Shown here: positions 52,301 to 63,020 of the stretch, piece after piece
Layout: each line of letters opens with the position of its first letter
Position numbering within the stretch: position 1 is the first letter of the stretch
Origin: Hemicentrotus pulcherrimus
Lineage: Eukaryota; Echinodermata; Echinoidea; Camarodonta; Strongylocentrotidae
Direction: 5' to 3'
Assembly: GCA_003118195.1 (NCBI GenBank)
Contig: BEXV01000968.1
Coordinates: 51,571-115,570 of the forward strand
Length of the DNA: 64,000 nt
Program-made: the position numbers and the translations under genes
Notes under the pieces: model-generated
Database searches by the model: none
What the model was told of the DNA's origin: nothing
Seen by the model: only the letters and a program-made list of their open reading frames with translations

Positions 52301-53140
52301 GATTTATTTCGACTGTTTTACTTGGAAAGAGAAAACTCTGCGTCAATAAATACAAATTAAACAGATTCAAAGTAGCAGGTCTAATATTGCACAATATAGA
52401 GGCTTTCAATGATTCCAAAACAAATACCAATAAACAACCTTTTCTCGGTTTCAAATTAATGTCCTCTAGATTTAAACGAATATAGGTTCATAAAAGTATT
52501 TTTAGACAACCACCGAATTAATATTTCGATTACACTTCTATTTAAATGGATCTTAAACATATGAACACGTATTTTGGATTCTTCGTAAGAAAACTCAATA
52601 AAACGAGAAAATTAAGAACGCAATAAGATAAGTCTTGATAGCACAAAAATGTTAATCAGTATTTCGTAAATAATATTGATCTAAATTATACATATATGTA
52701 AATTCCCGCTAAACAACGTTAACATTACATCTCGATAATTGTAATAGTTCATGAAGTTCGGGGAATATCGCAATGCATTACTTTTCCAAGAAATATGATC
52801 TAGGCTTACTTATAAAAAACAACTACAAGTAGATGATTTGATTGTCGAAATTTGATTCCCCTCTGATTTCATGAACTCTGTATTATAAAAATAAATTTGA
52901 GCGGAAGAAAACATGTGATTAACTTTTAAAAATATTATTTGCTGATACATAACTTCGTCGGCTGCCCGCAAAAAGGCCGTCTTCTAGCGAGCAGCAAAAG
53001 TTAGGTATATGTAATTAGAGATTAACACTTGGAGGCGAAAAAGTTATTATGACCCAAATTTAAGAAATCGAATTAACTTTTGCGACAACTATATCGAATA
53101 GATCAATCAATCTTATACATATACAGAGTTGAAGGTTATG
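49397..53140. other. Non-coding DNA, G-rich runs
   Basis: A 137-codon plus frame at 49512-49925 shows no family. G13 at 51012-51024, C10 at 51251-51260 and a G-quadruplex-capable stretch at 51418-51437. GA-rich near 51900-52020. Confidence 0.4.
50292..50496. other. Assembly gap between poly-T and (GA)n
   Basis: 205 Ns, preceded by T11 and followed by AGAAAAAGAGAGAGAG. Confidence 0.99.
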
Positions 53141-53735
53141 CCTCAGTCCCACCACCGACCGACTCCAAACCAATTGTAAACTAGATCATACAATGTATGT
53201 TGTTTGGTCTGGTGTCAGTCTGGAGTCGGTTTCGTCGATTTTTAAAACCATGTCCATTAGGGCAAGGGCTAGTGCCAAGACCAACACAAACCCGACCAAT
53301 TAAATACGATCCGGGGAAATTTAGAGATGCAGAGGTCTAGTGGATAAGCCGTCGGATTGTGCACCACAGGATACGGGGTTCGAATCCTGGCAACGACACA
53401 TTTACATACCCCACTCGACCCATGTGAGACAAATGGGTACTTGGCCGGAGTTAATTCTTTGTAATGCTATAGAGCACCATGGCAGCCATGGTAAAACCGT
53501 GGTAATGATAATTGTGAAGCGCCAGGAGTGTCAAGTTTGACAGATATGAGCGCTATAAAGCAAGAACCCATATCAATATCCAATGTCATCCTTTGTTTCG
53601 TCGATTTTTAATCTGGTGTCCCTCTTGCCGATCTAAACGGGGTGTTAGAGCTGTGGCAGTAGGGCTAGGCGGCAATATTATCAATCTGGTGACTTTTTCG
53701 TTGGTGTGAACAGGGTTGTTTGAAATGGGATAGGA
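53141..53735. mobile_element. Older hairpin element interrupted by the SINE
   Basis: ACCGACTCCA at 53158-53167 is inverted at 53221-53230. The sequence between also pairs in part (ATTGTA with TACAAT, CCAAACCAA with TTGTTTGG), giving a 73-bp imperfect hairpin. The right-hand remnant after the SINE (53612-53735) carries TCTGGTGTC, also seen before it, and ends near GGTGTGAACAGGG. The parts look like one DNA element of about 220 bp split by the SINE. Limits are inferred. Confidence 0.4.
53246..53594 (+). mobile_element. tRNA-derived SINE flanked by a 17-bp direct repeat
   Basis: The Pol III promoter is clear. The A box TAGTGGATAAG is at 53338-53348 and the B box GGTTCGAATCC is at 53377-53387, the spacing of a tRNA gene. 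The body continues through ACCCATGTGAGACAAATGGG and ends in GAGCGCTATAAA (53548-53558), the usual L2-like tail. The tail has lost a clean ATT repeat. Identical 17-mers GTTTCGTCGATTTTTAA lie at 53229-53245 and 53595-53611 and are a plausible target-site duplication. If so, about 90 bases 5' of the tRNA-like head were inserted with it. It has no coding capacity. Confidence 0.75.
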
Positions 53736-55609
53736 AGGCGAGGGGGTAATACTATGCCTTGAACTAGCTGCCCGGGTCAATGGCCGAACGAACACATTTG
53801 TGATTATTATGTAGCAAAACAAAATTTAACTTCGAGATGGCCTATTTGACCAGATATAGTGTTGTTTTATGTACAAGCCTATATGTACCCAACATGAGGA
53901 CAGCTGAGTTTGATATTATGTCTTATTACTTAAACTTATGAATCATAAACATAATAAATGACTGCAGCAACAGGTTTAAAATACCGAAATTCTTACAATA
54001 TTGACGAGCTTCAGTTTTCCGAATATCTTTGTGTGAGGGATATGCGCGGGGACAATGTGACCAGCCTAGATGTGTACAATGCATTTCTACTTTAAGTAAC
54101 ATACACGGATAAAAACAAAACATTGAAATATTCATAGGTTTGTAATATCAGTTTCATTTGTTTATAATACCTATAAAGGTGAAGTCAACTACACGCACTT
54201 AGAATGTGACGATGCAAATGAGCTCAAAACCTACAATCCACTGAATCTAGGAGAGGCACTCGTTTTCTTGAAGGTTCGTTATTTCCAAAGGTTCCATAGC
54301 AGGGAGTTCTTCATTGCGAAAACGGAAACAGGGTTCGTTATTCCGAAAATGAGTAATTCCAAAAAACGATACAGGGTTCAATGTCCTTTTTTTTGGAATT
54401 ATGAAACATAGCAGTATCTACTACTAGTACTACAGCCATGGGCATGACAGCCATGTTTAACTATTCTACTGATGTAATATCGATGGTGATGTAACGTTAA
54501 TTTTGTCTGACAAATTGTTAGTATTTGCATAAATTTACAAGCGTGAACTATTATGGGGGAGGGGAAAGAGGCGCCGTAGCACCCCTTCTGGGAAAAATTG
54601 TCAAAAATTATCTAGGTAAGAGAACATTGTCCCTTTAGGCCAGAAGGTATTTTGATTACTTTTGTACCAAAGAACCATGCAACACATATTAATGTTACAA
54701 TGGTACACAGATTAATATCTGTTTCATTTTTTCAGAATAGATTAAATCTTCTAATCAATAAATAAAGTCATATCAATTAGGGATCGAAATTATGAACCAC
54801 CATCAAACTGCCCTTTCTCGAATAAGGAAAGTTCACAAAAACATGATGTATTAGATCGTTCAAGATGCAGTGACCGTGAAACGAGCAGATGTAATTATAG
54901 ACGATAAAGTAAACAAGATATTGCGACCATTGGTTGAATCGAGAAGGAGCATATATTACTATGAACATGCGAGCCGACTCGTGTAATGAAATTCTGACCG
55001 TTTATTGGAAGATGATATCCACAAAATCTGTTTATTTCTTTGCGAGTGACCGGACGCTTGTAAGCGAAGAATTAAAGCAGCGGCACAGGTATTCCGCAAG
55101 CAAACAAAGCCAGTTCGACGTCGTTATGGCAACCCTGTTATTAAATCAAATTTCAATCTTCAATAATATAACCCGAGATCGACGTCGGTCAAAAGATGTA
55201 GATTTTATAATGATTTGAGATAGCGATGATGTTTGTTTATTATTTTTCTCAAATCCTGCAATTTTTTCTTAACAAATTATGACTCTACAAGCAACTTGTG
55301 CAATCATTATTTCTTGAAGCTGTTGATGTGTTATAAAAAAAAATCTCAGTTTGTTAGCTGGGATGGGGCGCATTAACCACCCGCTTTCTAAGGTGGATTC
55401 GCCACTGTGCTAACACCCACAAAAACACACTCAACGCGCCAGACACCCCACCCAGACACCTCTATCACATACAAACCCTGTAGAGACTTTTCAATGAGCA
55501 AACATATAGCGTCCCCTACTCAATTGGAAGGAATTATTCATATATTTGAGGAAGATTACATGTGGTCAATTATTGAAACACCGAACCTGGAGAAGGAGGT
55601 GGTACTTAT
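53736..55609. other. Non-coding DNA with a decayed minisatellite
   Basis: Apart from 54271-54405, nothing recognised. A frame at 55407-55667 runs into the LINE tail. Confidence 0.4.
54271..54405. repeat. Decayed GGTTCGTTATTCCGAAA-type minisatellite
   Basis: AGGTTCGTTATTTCCAAAGG (54272) and GGGTTCGTTATTCCGAAAAT (54331) are repeated, with the near-inverse GAGTAATTCC at 54351 and TTTGGAATTATG at 54393. This looks like a degraded array of a unit with internal dyad symmetry. Confidence 0.5.
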
Positions 55610-55987
55610 CTTAATAATAATAATAATACATATGATTTATAATGCGCCAAATCCACTTGACAGTTAAATGCTCAAGGCGCAGCTTGTGCAAAAGATGAAA
55701 TACATACGGTACATGATGCATTTATACAAAGTGCGATAGGAAGGTACAGACATGAAAGGTTATGGTAATCAATTATAAGCTAAATTAAACAGACATTTCT
55801 TAAGATTGTTTTTAACACTTCAGCAGAACTGCTATTCTTAATCCATTGAGGGAGAGTATTCCATAACGAAGGCCCAGCATGAGCGAAGGTTCGCTCCCCC
55901 CACTTTGTTTTAACCCTAGGAGTAACAAGTAAGCCAGAGTTTTGAGAACGTAGCTGTCTAGAAGGAATGTAATGCTTAATCAAGCCG
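55610..55987 (-). mobile_element. CR1/L2-type LINE, 5'-truncated 3' end (copy B)
   Basis: The minus strand encodes LIKHYIPSRQLRSQNSGLLV, then WGERTFAHAGPSLWNTLPQW and IKNSSSAEVLKT, the same RT C-terminal tail as the copy at 24.7-25.3 kb but in one open frame. Shared residues include R.LRS..S.LLV.P and FAHAGP.LWN.LPQ.I. Homology begins abruptly near 55987 beside a perfect palindrome, as expected for 5' truncation during target-primed insertion. The 3' UTR carries the same terminal hairpin, TGCGCC at 55643-55648 and GGCGCA at 55676-55681. It ends in a short (ATT)n tail (plus strand 55612-55629). Only about 380 bp remain and no catalytic RT motif is present. Confidence 0.82.
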
Positions 55988-56056
55988 ATAAGAATTCTTA
56001 TAAGAATTCTTATAATAATTAAGCATGATATATTCAATACATGATATATTCAAGAC
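55988..56056. repeat. 26-bp perfect palindrome followed by a 17-bp tandem repeat
   Basis: Positions 55988-56013 are a perfect palindrome made of two AAGAATTCTT cores. It abuts the 5' end of the truncated LINE. Just beyond, CATGATATATTCAA occurs at about 56024 and again at 56041, each followed by (T/G)A. Confidence 0.7.
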
Positions 56057-57979
56057 ATTATTAATTATGCTGTAACACAGTACTTTTTTTTGTTTAAACG
56101 TAAGTGGCTGAGTTATAATGCTACCACCTGTCACTCAGTGAGGCTTATCAGCAATATTAACAAGTTATCTGATATAGGAGCTTCCTCTGCCCATTCTTTA
56201 TTCATGTATACCACTCTAACGTTTTGAATATAAATTGACGTCATCCTAATGAGTATGTAATATATATGATTACGCAGGTGATAACCTAGATGATTTCATT
56301 AATGGAGATTAATATACGAGGTTTCTTTGACGTGGATACCTGTGGTAGCAGAGTAAGAAACATCTAAAAGAGTGACCAGGGAGCACGTCCTCCTCCCCCT
56401 TCCGGCCAAAAGGGCGGAGGGGGAAGAAAAAGAAGATAAATAAAATGTTTTCAATAGCATGGGCACATGATTTGTTTTTCTTCCTTTAAATAGGGAGGGG
56501 GAGGGGTCGGAGAATTTTCCGACTTGTGCCCCCCCCCCCACCTTTTAGGGATCCTTGGATCCGCCACATGGCATATGGATTCCTTCTAATAGAAATAAAT
56601 CTTTGTAGTCCTGTATTATCATATGGTCATCATACCTAAATAAAAAAGATACTTAATGAGTCAAATGGCAGTTAACTACAGGGAACAAAATACATATATT
56701 GAATTCATCAGGTAGCTGGAGAAAACGGTATTTCCCCTGCATCGATCGACAAAAAAAAATGAGTGAATATTGTTTAGTCTTCTTTTCATTCCTTTTGGTA
56801 TAGAAAAGAAGTCATATTTACTCACTAGATCAAGATCCTGTATTATTCGAGTTTGCCATTGTTGGCCAAGTTTGTAGAAAATACGTTTTTTTTGTAAATG
56901 ATATTTTTTTTTGAATTCTTATATTTTCTTACTTTCAAATCATCCCTGTCTGCTTGTATTAATCTATATTTTCGTCGAAAGTCATTTCCCTCTTCGCTTT
57001 TTCATTTTGCTTAATCAAAATATTCATTACCTTTCAAAAAATCTGTTTAGGTAGTATTAAATCAGTCGTCTTTTTCCCTATGAAATGTATATCCTGCTGT
57101 TTCATAATCATCAGCATATTTCCTTCCATCGTTGAATTATTTTCATTACCATACCCTGTTACTATGTACTGGTTCTGTTTACTAGTTCCCCATATGACAA
57201 TTATCTTCATTTAACCAATTCTATACGTGGGTTGTATGATAAACTGTTTCCCAGAAAACATCTAATTGTGGATATTCCAGAGGCCTGGGCCTTCCATATC
57301 ACCTGATTTCATGAGAATATTCAACTAGTCATGAATAATTTGTAAAAGCGCATTATGCTGTTCCAAACATGAATATTATTTAACGAGCAGCTTTGATGTG
57401 CTGAATATGCAAACTGTAGCCATCCCTAATTGAAAAAGATATGAGAGGGCGTTTTACGCAGCCCTCGGATCACCCGTTTCCATTTTCAAGTTAAAATGAA
57501 ATTAATCAGAGATTAATGCATGGAGTATTAAAGAAAATACACAGGATGTGTTTGGAAAAGTTGAGCCACTAAAACATTAGTTCTCGGAGGTAGATAAAAA
57601 GGCACGACAAGTTTACTCGCTCGCTGATATTTTTACATTAAAAAAAAAAAATCGCAGATTTAGTGTTATTTTAAAAATGTTTGTCCTTCAACCGACAGCT
57701 AAGAATAATTCGCTTAATTACGAATATCCAAGGGAAAAAAAATGTTCCTGACCTTTAAACAGTAAAATATAAGGATATTTTCAGAAACAAATTATTTAGT
57801 ACGGAACAATTTTAGACTTCCCCAAAGAAAACACCGATTTCAGTCTTAAGGGAAAATTTGTAATTACACGTAATGTGTTTCATTACTTTTGTAAAAATTG
57901 TCAAAGTTTTTCTTTATTTTAAAGACTTTTGTTTCGGTCCGTATATAATAGTGGGATCAATAGAGAGTGACAGGGGCAA
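56057..57979. other. Non-coding DNA
   Basis: 56390-56575 holds G/C-rich runs and a minus-strand GTGGCGGATCCAAGG boundary, probably a dispersed repeat. The rest is AT-rich and featureless. Confidence 0.4.
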
Positions 57980-58022
57980 AGAAAGAGAGAGAGAAAGAGA
58001 GAGATAGAAATAGAGAGTGAGA
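57980..58022. repeat. (GA)n microsatellite
   Basis: Imperfect GA and GAAAGA units. Confidence 0.8.
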
Positions 58023-58858
58023 GGTTTTTAACGAAATCATCTGGTAGAATCATAGTAATAGCCAAGTATTAGCTTAATCAAAAGTCGTTATAATTCCAGC
58101 GATGGATCAGTGAGCGTCTAATACATTCCGTTTTAAAGTTCGCGATAAAGCTTTTAAAGCTTTTGAAGTCGTACAATATTATAAATACGATCAAGATGAG
58201 GAAAGTGGAAGGGTCGAGGGAAATGATGACACCTGCGCGTCCCAATTCTTATACAAGTCACTTGGTGGATTTATTTTTACAAACATAATCCTGAAAATAG
58301 TTTACCGTTGTTTTGCACTACTCACAATTATAACTGGTTTTCGATTATTTTTTGTTCTATATATAACTCGTTTCTTTTTGTAAGTTGTAAATAGTCAATA
58401 CCTGCAGAAGAAAACAAATTCGCAGCTTTGACACGGGTACGTTCTGCTTAAATAAAAACACGATCTCCATATTCGATAAACAAGTCAGATGTCGATGAGT
58501 ATGAGGAGTTGTAAGCTTCTATCTATGAGAATCTACTGAGATACAAGTCATGTACGCACAATAACAATGTTTCTGATAAAGAACAAACTTTGTCAGTACG
58601 ACATGTAGTGCAGATTTTTAACGATACGATAATCAAATTTCACAAAAATACTGCAATAGAGATTGTTATTTTAGTTGTATAACTTTTTGCCCATTTGAAA
58701 TTGTCGTAAATAATAAACGGCCTGTCTTGGGTCCATGCAGTAGTAAATGCATTGTACAATAATACAGACTTTGATTTCTTTTTGGACATTGTGCTGCATT
58801 TACTGTCCATAAACTTTAGGTTTTAGAAGCTCGACTTCTTGCAGCACATTTTGAAGAT
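58023..58858. other. AT-rich DNA, nothing recognised
   Basis: No frames or repeats recognised. Confidence 0.45.
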
Positions 58859-59140
58859 AAATGCTAATGCTAATGCTAATAATAATAATAATAATAATAA
58901 TAGCCTACTCCCAATTTTATTAAACGAAACGGAAATTCTTTGTGCCCAATTGATCGTGAGCCTGGCAGCCACTGAGCAGCGCCAGATCGACGTTGCTCTA
59001 TCCCTGATTGTTGAACGCCAAACAAGGAAGCAACAACTCCCATCTTTTAACGCCGTCTTTTAGTATGACGCGGCCGGGGTTCGAACCCACGACCTCCCGG
59101 TTGTGAGGCGGACGCTCTACTGACTGAGCCAACACTTCGG
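58859..59140 (-). mobile_element. SINE with a tRNA-Val(CAC)-like head and (ATT)n tail
   Basis: The minus strand from about 59140 reads as a tRNA-like head. It has the D-arm GGCTCAGTCAGTAGAGC, an anticodon loop CTCACAA (CAC, valine) and a T-arm with GGGTTCGAACC (59077-59087). The anticodon stem has one mismatch, and the two acceptor halves do not pair. This is therefore a SINE head and not a working tRNA. The body includes TTGCTTCCTTGTTTGGCG, a segment I associate with invertebrate SINEs. The tail on the plus strand is three GCTAAT units followed by eight AAT units (58859-58902). The plus-strand open frame across this element, with poly-Asn from the tail, is an artefact. Confidence 0.72.
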
Positions 59141-60085
59141 TGAGGCGGAGGGACTATCAAGTGTTTCCACTAAATTCATATTTTCTTCAGCAAGTAAGAA
59201 AGGAACTACCCTCCTCCGCTTTAACTCGTGCAGTTACATCCATCAGGGAGAGCTGGATAAGCATACAAGATAGTGAGCTTTAGGTAAAGGTCAAACGCTC
59301 GCAAAAGGAAATAAAAATATTGAAAAAGGGTTATCATCGCTGTCACTGAAAATACAAGTCTATCTTTATTGGTTCTTAATCAGAGAGAAGGTCATGAGAA
59401 TGGAAACTTGACATTTACATCGGCAATATTTGTTATTATCATTGTTTGTTTGTGATCTGCAGACTGAACAATGGCCTGTGGTGACCAATGAAATGTAGAA
59501 TCCCGTAATTCAATATCAGATAGAAGGGACGTGAAAAAGGGAGGAAATCCTTTTTGAAATCTAACTGAAAGAACAGGAATAGTTTAATGTTAAATTGTGT
59601 ACATTAATCACTCATTCATTTATATTCCACCATAATACTTTGTTAAAATTATACGACACATGCATCGTTTAAGTTTGATACGCATTTCTTTATCAACGAT
59701 AAATATGTTCAGTGCATGCACGCACACATTATTTTGTGTAAAAGTACATAATGTATATATTTGTATTTTTATCACGCTTTACATAAGCTGATAACGTACA
59801 CAAATCAAAACCGGTGTACATTGCTAGAAAAGAGTAAATTTTTATGACTGGTAAAAAGAAATCATTGTTATGATCATGCCTGGTAAATCATTGAATGTAA
59901 TATTTTGATAGAAAAATACACTTCCTTTGACTGCAATAATATGCATGTATTTTGACTGGAATAATTTATCTATTTTACATAACATGTTGTTTCTAAAAGC
60001 ACAATGGGCCAGACGTGCGATAGGAAAAAATTCAGATAACAATAGAGCGGCAAAACCGCAACTTTTGTTATTTAATGATAACATA
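59141..60085. other. AT-rich DNA, nothing recognised
   Basis: Sense and antisense frames at 59842-60160 overlap and run into the foldback array. Not genes. Confidence 0.45.
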
Positions 60086-60662
60086 ATAACCACCCCAGTC
60101 AACTACCCCAAGGACAACTACCCCTTAGGACAACTACCCCCTAGGGCAACCACCATCTAGGACGACTACCCCGCAGGACAACTACCCCCGGACAACTAAC
60201 CCCAAGAAAACTATCCCCCAGGACAACTACCCCTTAGGACAACTACCCCCTAGGACAACCACCCTCTAGGACGACTACCCCTACGACAACTACCCCCGGA
60301 CAACTAATCCCCAGACAACTAACCCCTGGGACAACTACCCTCAGTCAACTATCTCCTAGGACAACTACCCCGGGCAACTTCCCCCAGACAATTACCCCCT
60401 ACGACAACCATCCTCTAGGACAGCTACCCCCGGAAAACTATTCTAGGGGGTAGTTGTCCTAGGGGGTAGTTGTCCGAGAGTAGTTGTCCGGGGTAGTTGT
60501 CCTAGGGTGTTGTTGTCCTAGAGGATAGTTGTCTGGGGGTAGTTGTCCGGGGGTATAGTTGTCCTCGGGGATAGTCGTCCTATAGAGGGTGGTTTCCCTA
60601 GGGGTCATAGTTGTCCTAGGGGGTAGTTGTCCTATGGGGTTGTTGACTAGGGGTGGTTATCC
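60086..60662. repeat. Foldback minisatellite: two opposed arrays of a 16-bp unit
   Basis: The left arm (about 60096-60440) is some 20 degenerate tandem copies of GGACAACTACCCCCTA. The right arm (about 60441-60650) is some 13 copies of its reverse complement, TAGGGGGTAGTTGTCC. The turn near 60440 has almost no spacer. The outer edges also pair: ATAACCACCCCAGTCAAC at 60086 matches the complement of GTTGACTAGGGGTGGTTAT at 60642-60660. The whole block can therefore fold into one long imperfect hairpin. Arms of tandem repeats are the design of foldback transposons, including the sea urchin TU family as I recall it, but no transposase or target duplication is visible here. Confidence 0.85.
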
Positions 60663-61579
60663 GGGGTGGATATCCAGGGAGTAGGTGTCCGGACACGAGC
60701 TCAGAGAATACGGACAAGCTTTTTGTTGCGCACAATTGCCATTCATTTACACGAAGAAAAAGACGAAAAAAAAACAAACGTTGCGGCTTCTTTTGCGGCG
60801 GTCTACCGCGCCATCTGAACAAGCCTTTAGTGTGATCGTCAACTTGGTTCTTGTTGTCGAGGGAAAAGATTATGCTGAGTTTTGTGTTCTTAATGATTGG
60901 AGAACGTATAATCAGTAGTATTTGGTATTATTAGCGAACAAAATACATTCTAGGACCACTGTCAGCTTAGATAAACAAGTAACACGAGACATTGAAAGGC
61001 TTGGTTCACGTTTTTAAGCAAGAAGGATAAGAAAGGAAAGGATGATATTACGACTCGATGTTTGTTGTCAAAAGTAAACCGGGTTCATAGACATAATCCC
61101 TGATATTGATATCGTGCGAGGGATGATATTTGTTGAGAGGAATCAACACTTTAATAGTGTTTTTGATTAAAGCTTATCTTGAGCTCTGGTATGGGAACCG
61201 TATGTCGAGAGAATATGGCTATAATACATTCTGGATTGTGTATCCTGCAGTAGATTGATTGTTTGAACCAGTAAAATAAAATAAAAACTCACAGAAACTT
61301 GCTACAAATCATCTTCAATAAAAACCATAACTCTCATTTGCACATAGTGACCAGTGTTTCGGGCCTATTTTCCTTGATTTCCCTATCTTTCTATATGCTC
61401 ACCCCTTGGCCCCTATACATTTTCTACCAAAATCGTTAGGCACGTGTCATTTAGTTGCAATATAAAACATTCAATGTTAGATTTGTTGGATTCTGTCAGA
61501 ATTTATTTTCTATCATTACCAGAACTCACACTTATCTTTAAGCTTGAAAAACGGAAGCACATTTTCCAGATAGTTGATA
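60663..61579. other. Non-coding DNA beside the foldback
   Basis: The first 35 bases still resemble degenerate foldback units (GGTGGATATCCAGGGAGTAG). The rest is featureless. Confidence 0.4.
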
Positions 61580-61805
61580 AAGAAAGACAAAAAATATGAC
61601 GCACAAGACTTTTCGGGAAGTTTATCGAAAAACAAATCTAAAATTTCATACGCATTTGTAAATATTTGTCATTTCTAATGGGAATTCGTAATAGTGAAAG
61701 ACAGAAAATATGATACCCAATACTTTTCAGGGAGTTTGTCGAATAACAAGTCTGAATTCCATACGTATGTGTGAATATTAATTCTTTATAATGGGAATTT
61801 GTTGT
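61580..61805. repeat. Two-copy tandem duplication, period 114 bp
   Basis: AAAGACAAAAAATATGACGC at 61583 recurs as AAAGACAGAAAATATGATAC at 61697. Each is followed by a GACTTTTCGGGAAGTTT-like segment, then ATACG and T-rich sequence, then TAATGGGAATT. Identity looks high along the whole unit. No coding frame is present. Confidence 0.75.
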
Positions 61806-61879
61806 TATCTACGAGACAAATTTCTATTTGTTCAACTTTGAAATTAAAACTATAAAATGTACCAAATCTAGAAGCACCT

Positions 61880-62030
61880 GAGCCCCATTTCACAAAACTT
61901 GTTGACAGTGACAAATGACAATTGTTCTTATGAGCTAGTGAAATCCTTGCTTCTGATTGGTAATCAGCAGATTTGTCACTGAATAATTGTCTTTTGTCAT
62001 TAAAAAAGGCTTTGCAAAACGGGTCCCTGG
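61880..62030. mobile_element. Short palindromic MITE-like element
   Basis: The left end GAGCCCCATTTCACAAAACT is approximately matched by the complement of the right end (GCAAAACGGGTCCCTGG, ending at 62030). Further inside, GTGACAAATGACAATTGTT on the left is mirrored by AATAATTGTCTTTTGTCAT and ATTTGTCACTGAAT on the right. The centre is a small hairpin CTGATT-GGT-AATCAG. The element is about 150 bp with no coding capacity. The AAACGGGtCCC type end is common in marine invertebrate MITEs, from general memory. The target duplication is not clear. Confidence 0.6.
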
Positions 62031-62555
62031 ACTCTATTCTTGTTTCTTACGTCGATCTAAAGTAGATGTGGACACACGCAGTGGTAGACATCTTTGTATA
62101 ATCGGTTTTTATTTGTCATTTACTGGACAGAACTTATAACTATACAGAAACAAAGGTTCTTATGTGATTTACAGACATCTTAGACGACATATAACTAAAA
62201 CTAATAACTAACCATTAAAAAAAACGGAAAGCCGGAAAAAAGGATTTGTTCGTGGGCAGGTACATTAAGAGGAACGATATTGGATTGTCACGGAAAACAT
62301 TATATTGTCTTTGATATTGTGGTTTATGCGTGATTTGTGCCTCTGATATGTGGATCATGTATGATAGATGATATGTGGGATAGCATGACAGCATGGATAA
62401 GGTAGGAATTAAAGTTGAGACGTGTAAGATTGAACCAGGAAAATGTAAGAGTCATTGAGTGTTGGTTGTCATGTTTAGTTGATGGGAGAGTGGGAGTGAG
62501 AAAGTGACAGAAAGAGATAGAGAGAGGGGGAGGGAGCGTGTGGACGTATGGTTAG

Positions 62556-62608
62556 AGGTGCGCGCGCGCGTGTGTGTGTGCGTGTGTGTGTGCGTGTGTG
62601 TGTGTGAA
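62556..62608. repeat. (CG)n(TG)n alternating tract
   Basis: An unbroken purine-pyrimidine alternation of 49 bases (62558-62606): five CG units, then TG units with CG interruptions. Confidence 0.9.
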
Positions 62609-62875
62609 AGTAAATGATATCATATAGGGAGGGAGAGGGGTGAGCAAAATGATAAAATATAGTTGAATAAAGATTCTTTATAAGAAACGAAGAGAGGGAG
62701 GGAGGAAGGGGGATGAGAGAGAGGGGGATTTAGGGAGCGTGTGAATGTGGATGTATTCTTGAAGGTGTGTGTTTCAAACTAAATAATGTATATAATAAAT
62801 ATAGTAATATGAGTGAATAAAGAAATTATGTATATATAGAAATATAGGAAAATGAGTGAATAATAAAATTAGAAG

Positions 62876-63020
62876 GAGCTAGAGAGAGAGGGGAGTGAGA
62901 AAGGGAGAAGGGGAGGAAGAGAGAGAGAGAGAGAGAGAGACAGAAAGAGTCGTACGTTGTGCAGTGCGTATGTTGTTGGAAAGGATATGGAAGGAGAGAG
63001 GGAAGAGAGAGAGAGAGTAT
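62876..63020. repeat. (GA)n-rich tract
   Basis: GA block near 62918-62940 and a second near 63005-63017, in GGGAGAAGG-type sequence. Confidence 0.85.

Noticed and set aside
58839..59063. Plus-strand frame with poly-Asn
   Set aside because: Antisense of a SINE. The Asn run is its tail.
59065..59140. A tRNA-Val(CAC) gene on the minus strand
   Set aside because: The acceptor halves do not pair, one anticodon stem pair is mismatched, and a SINE body with (ATT)n tail follows.
60096..60660. A CRISPR-like array
   Set aside because: Units are contiguous with no unique spacers, and the array reverses orientation in the middle. The genome is eukaryotic.
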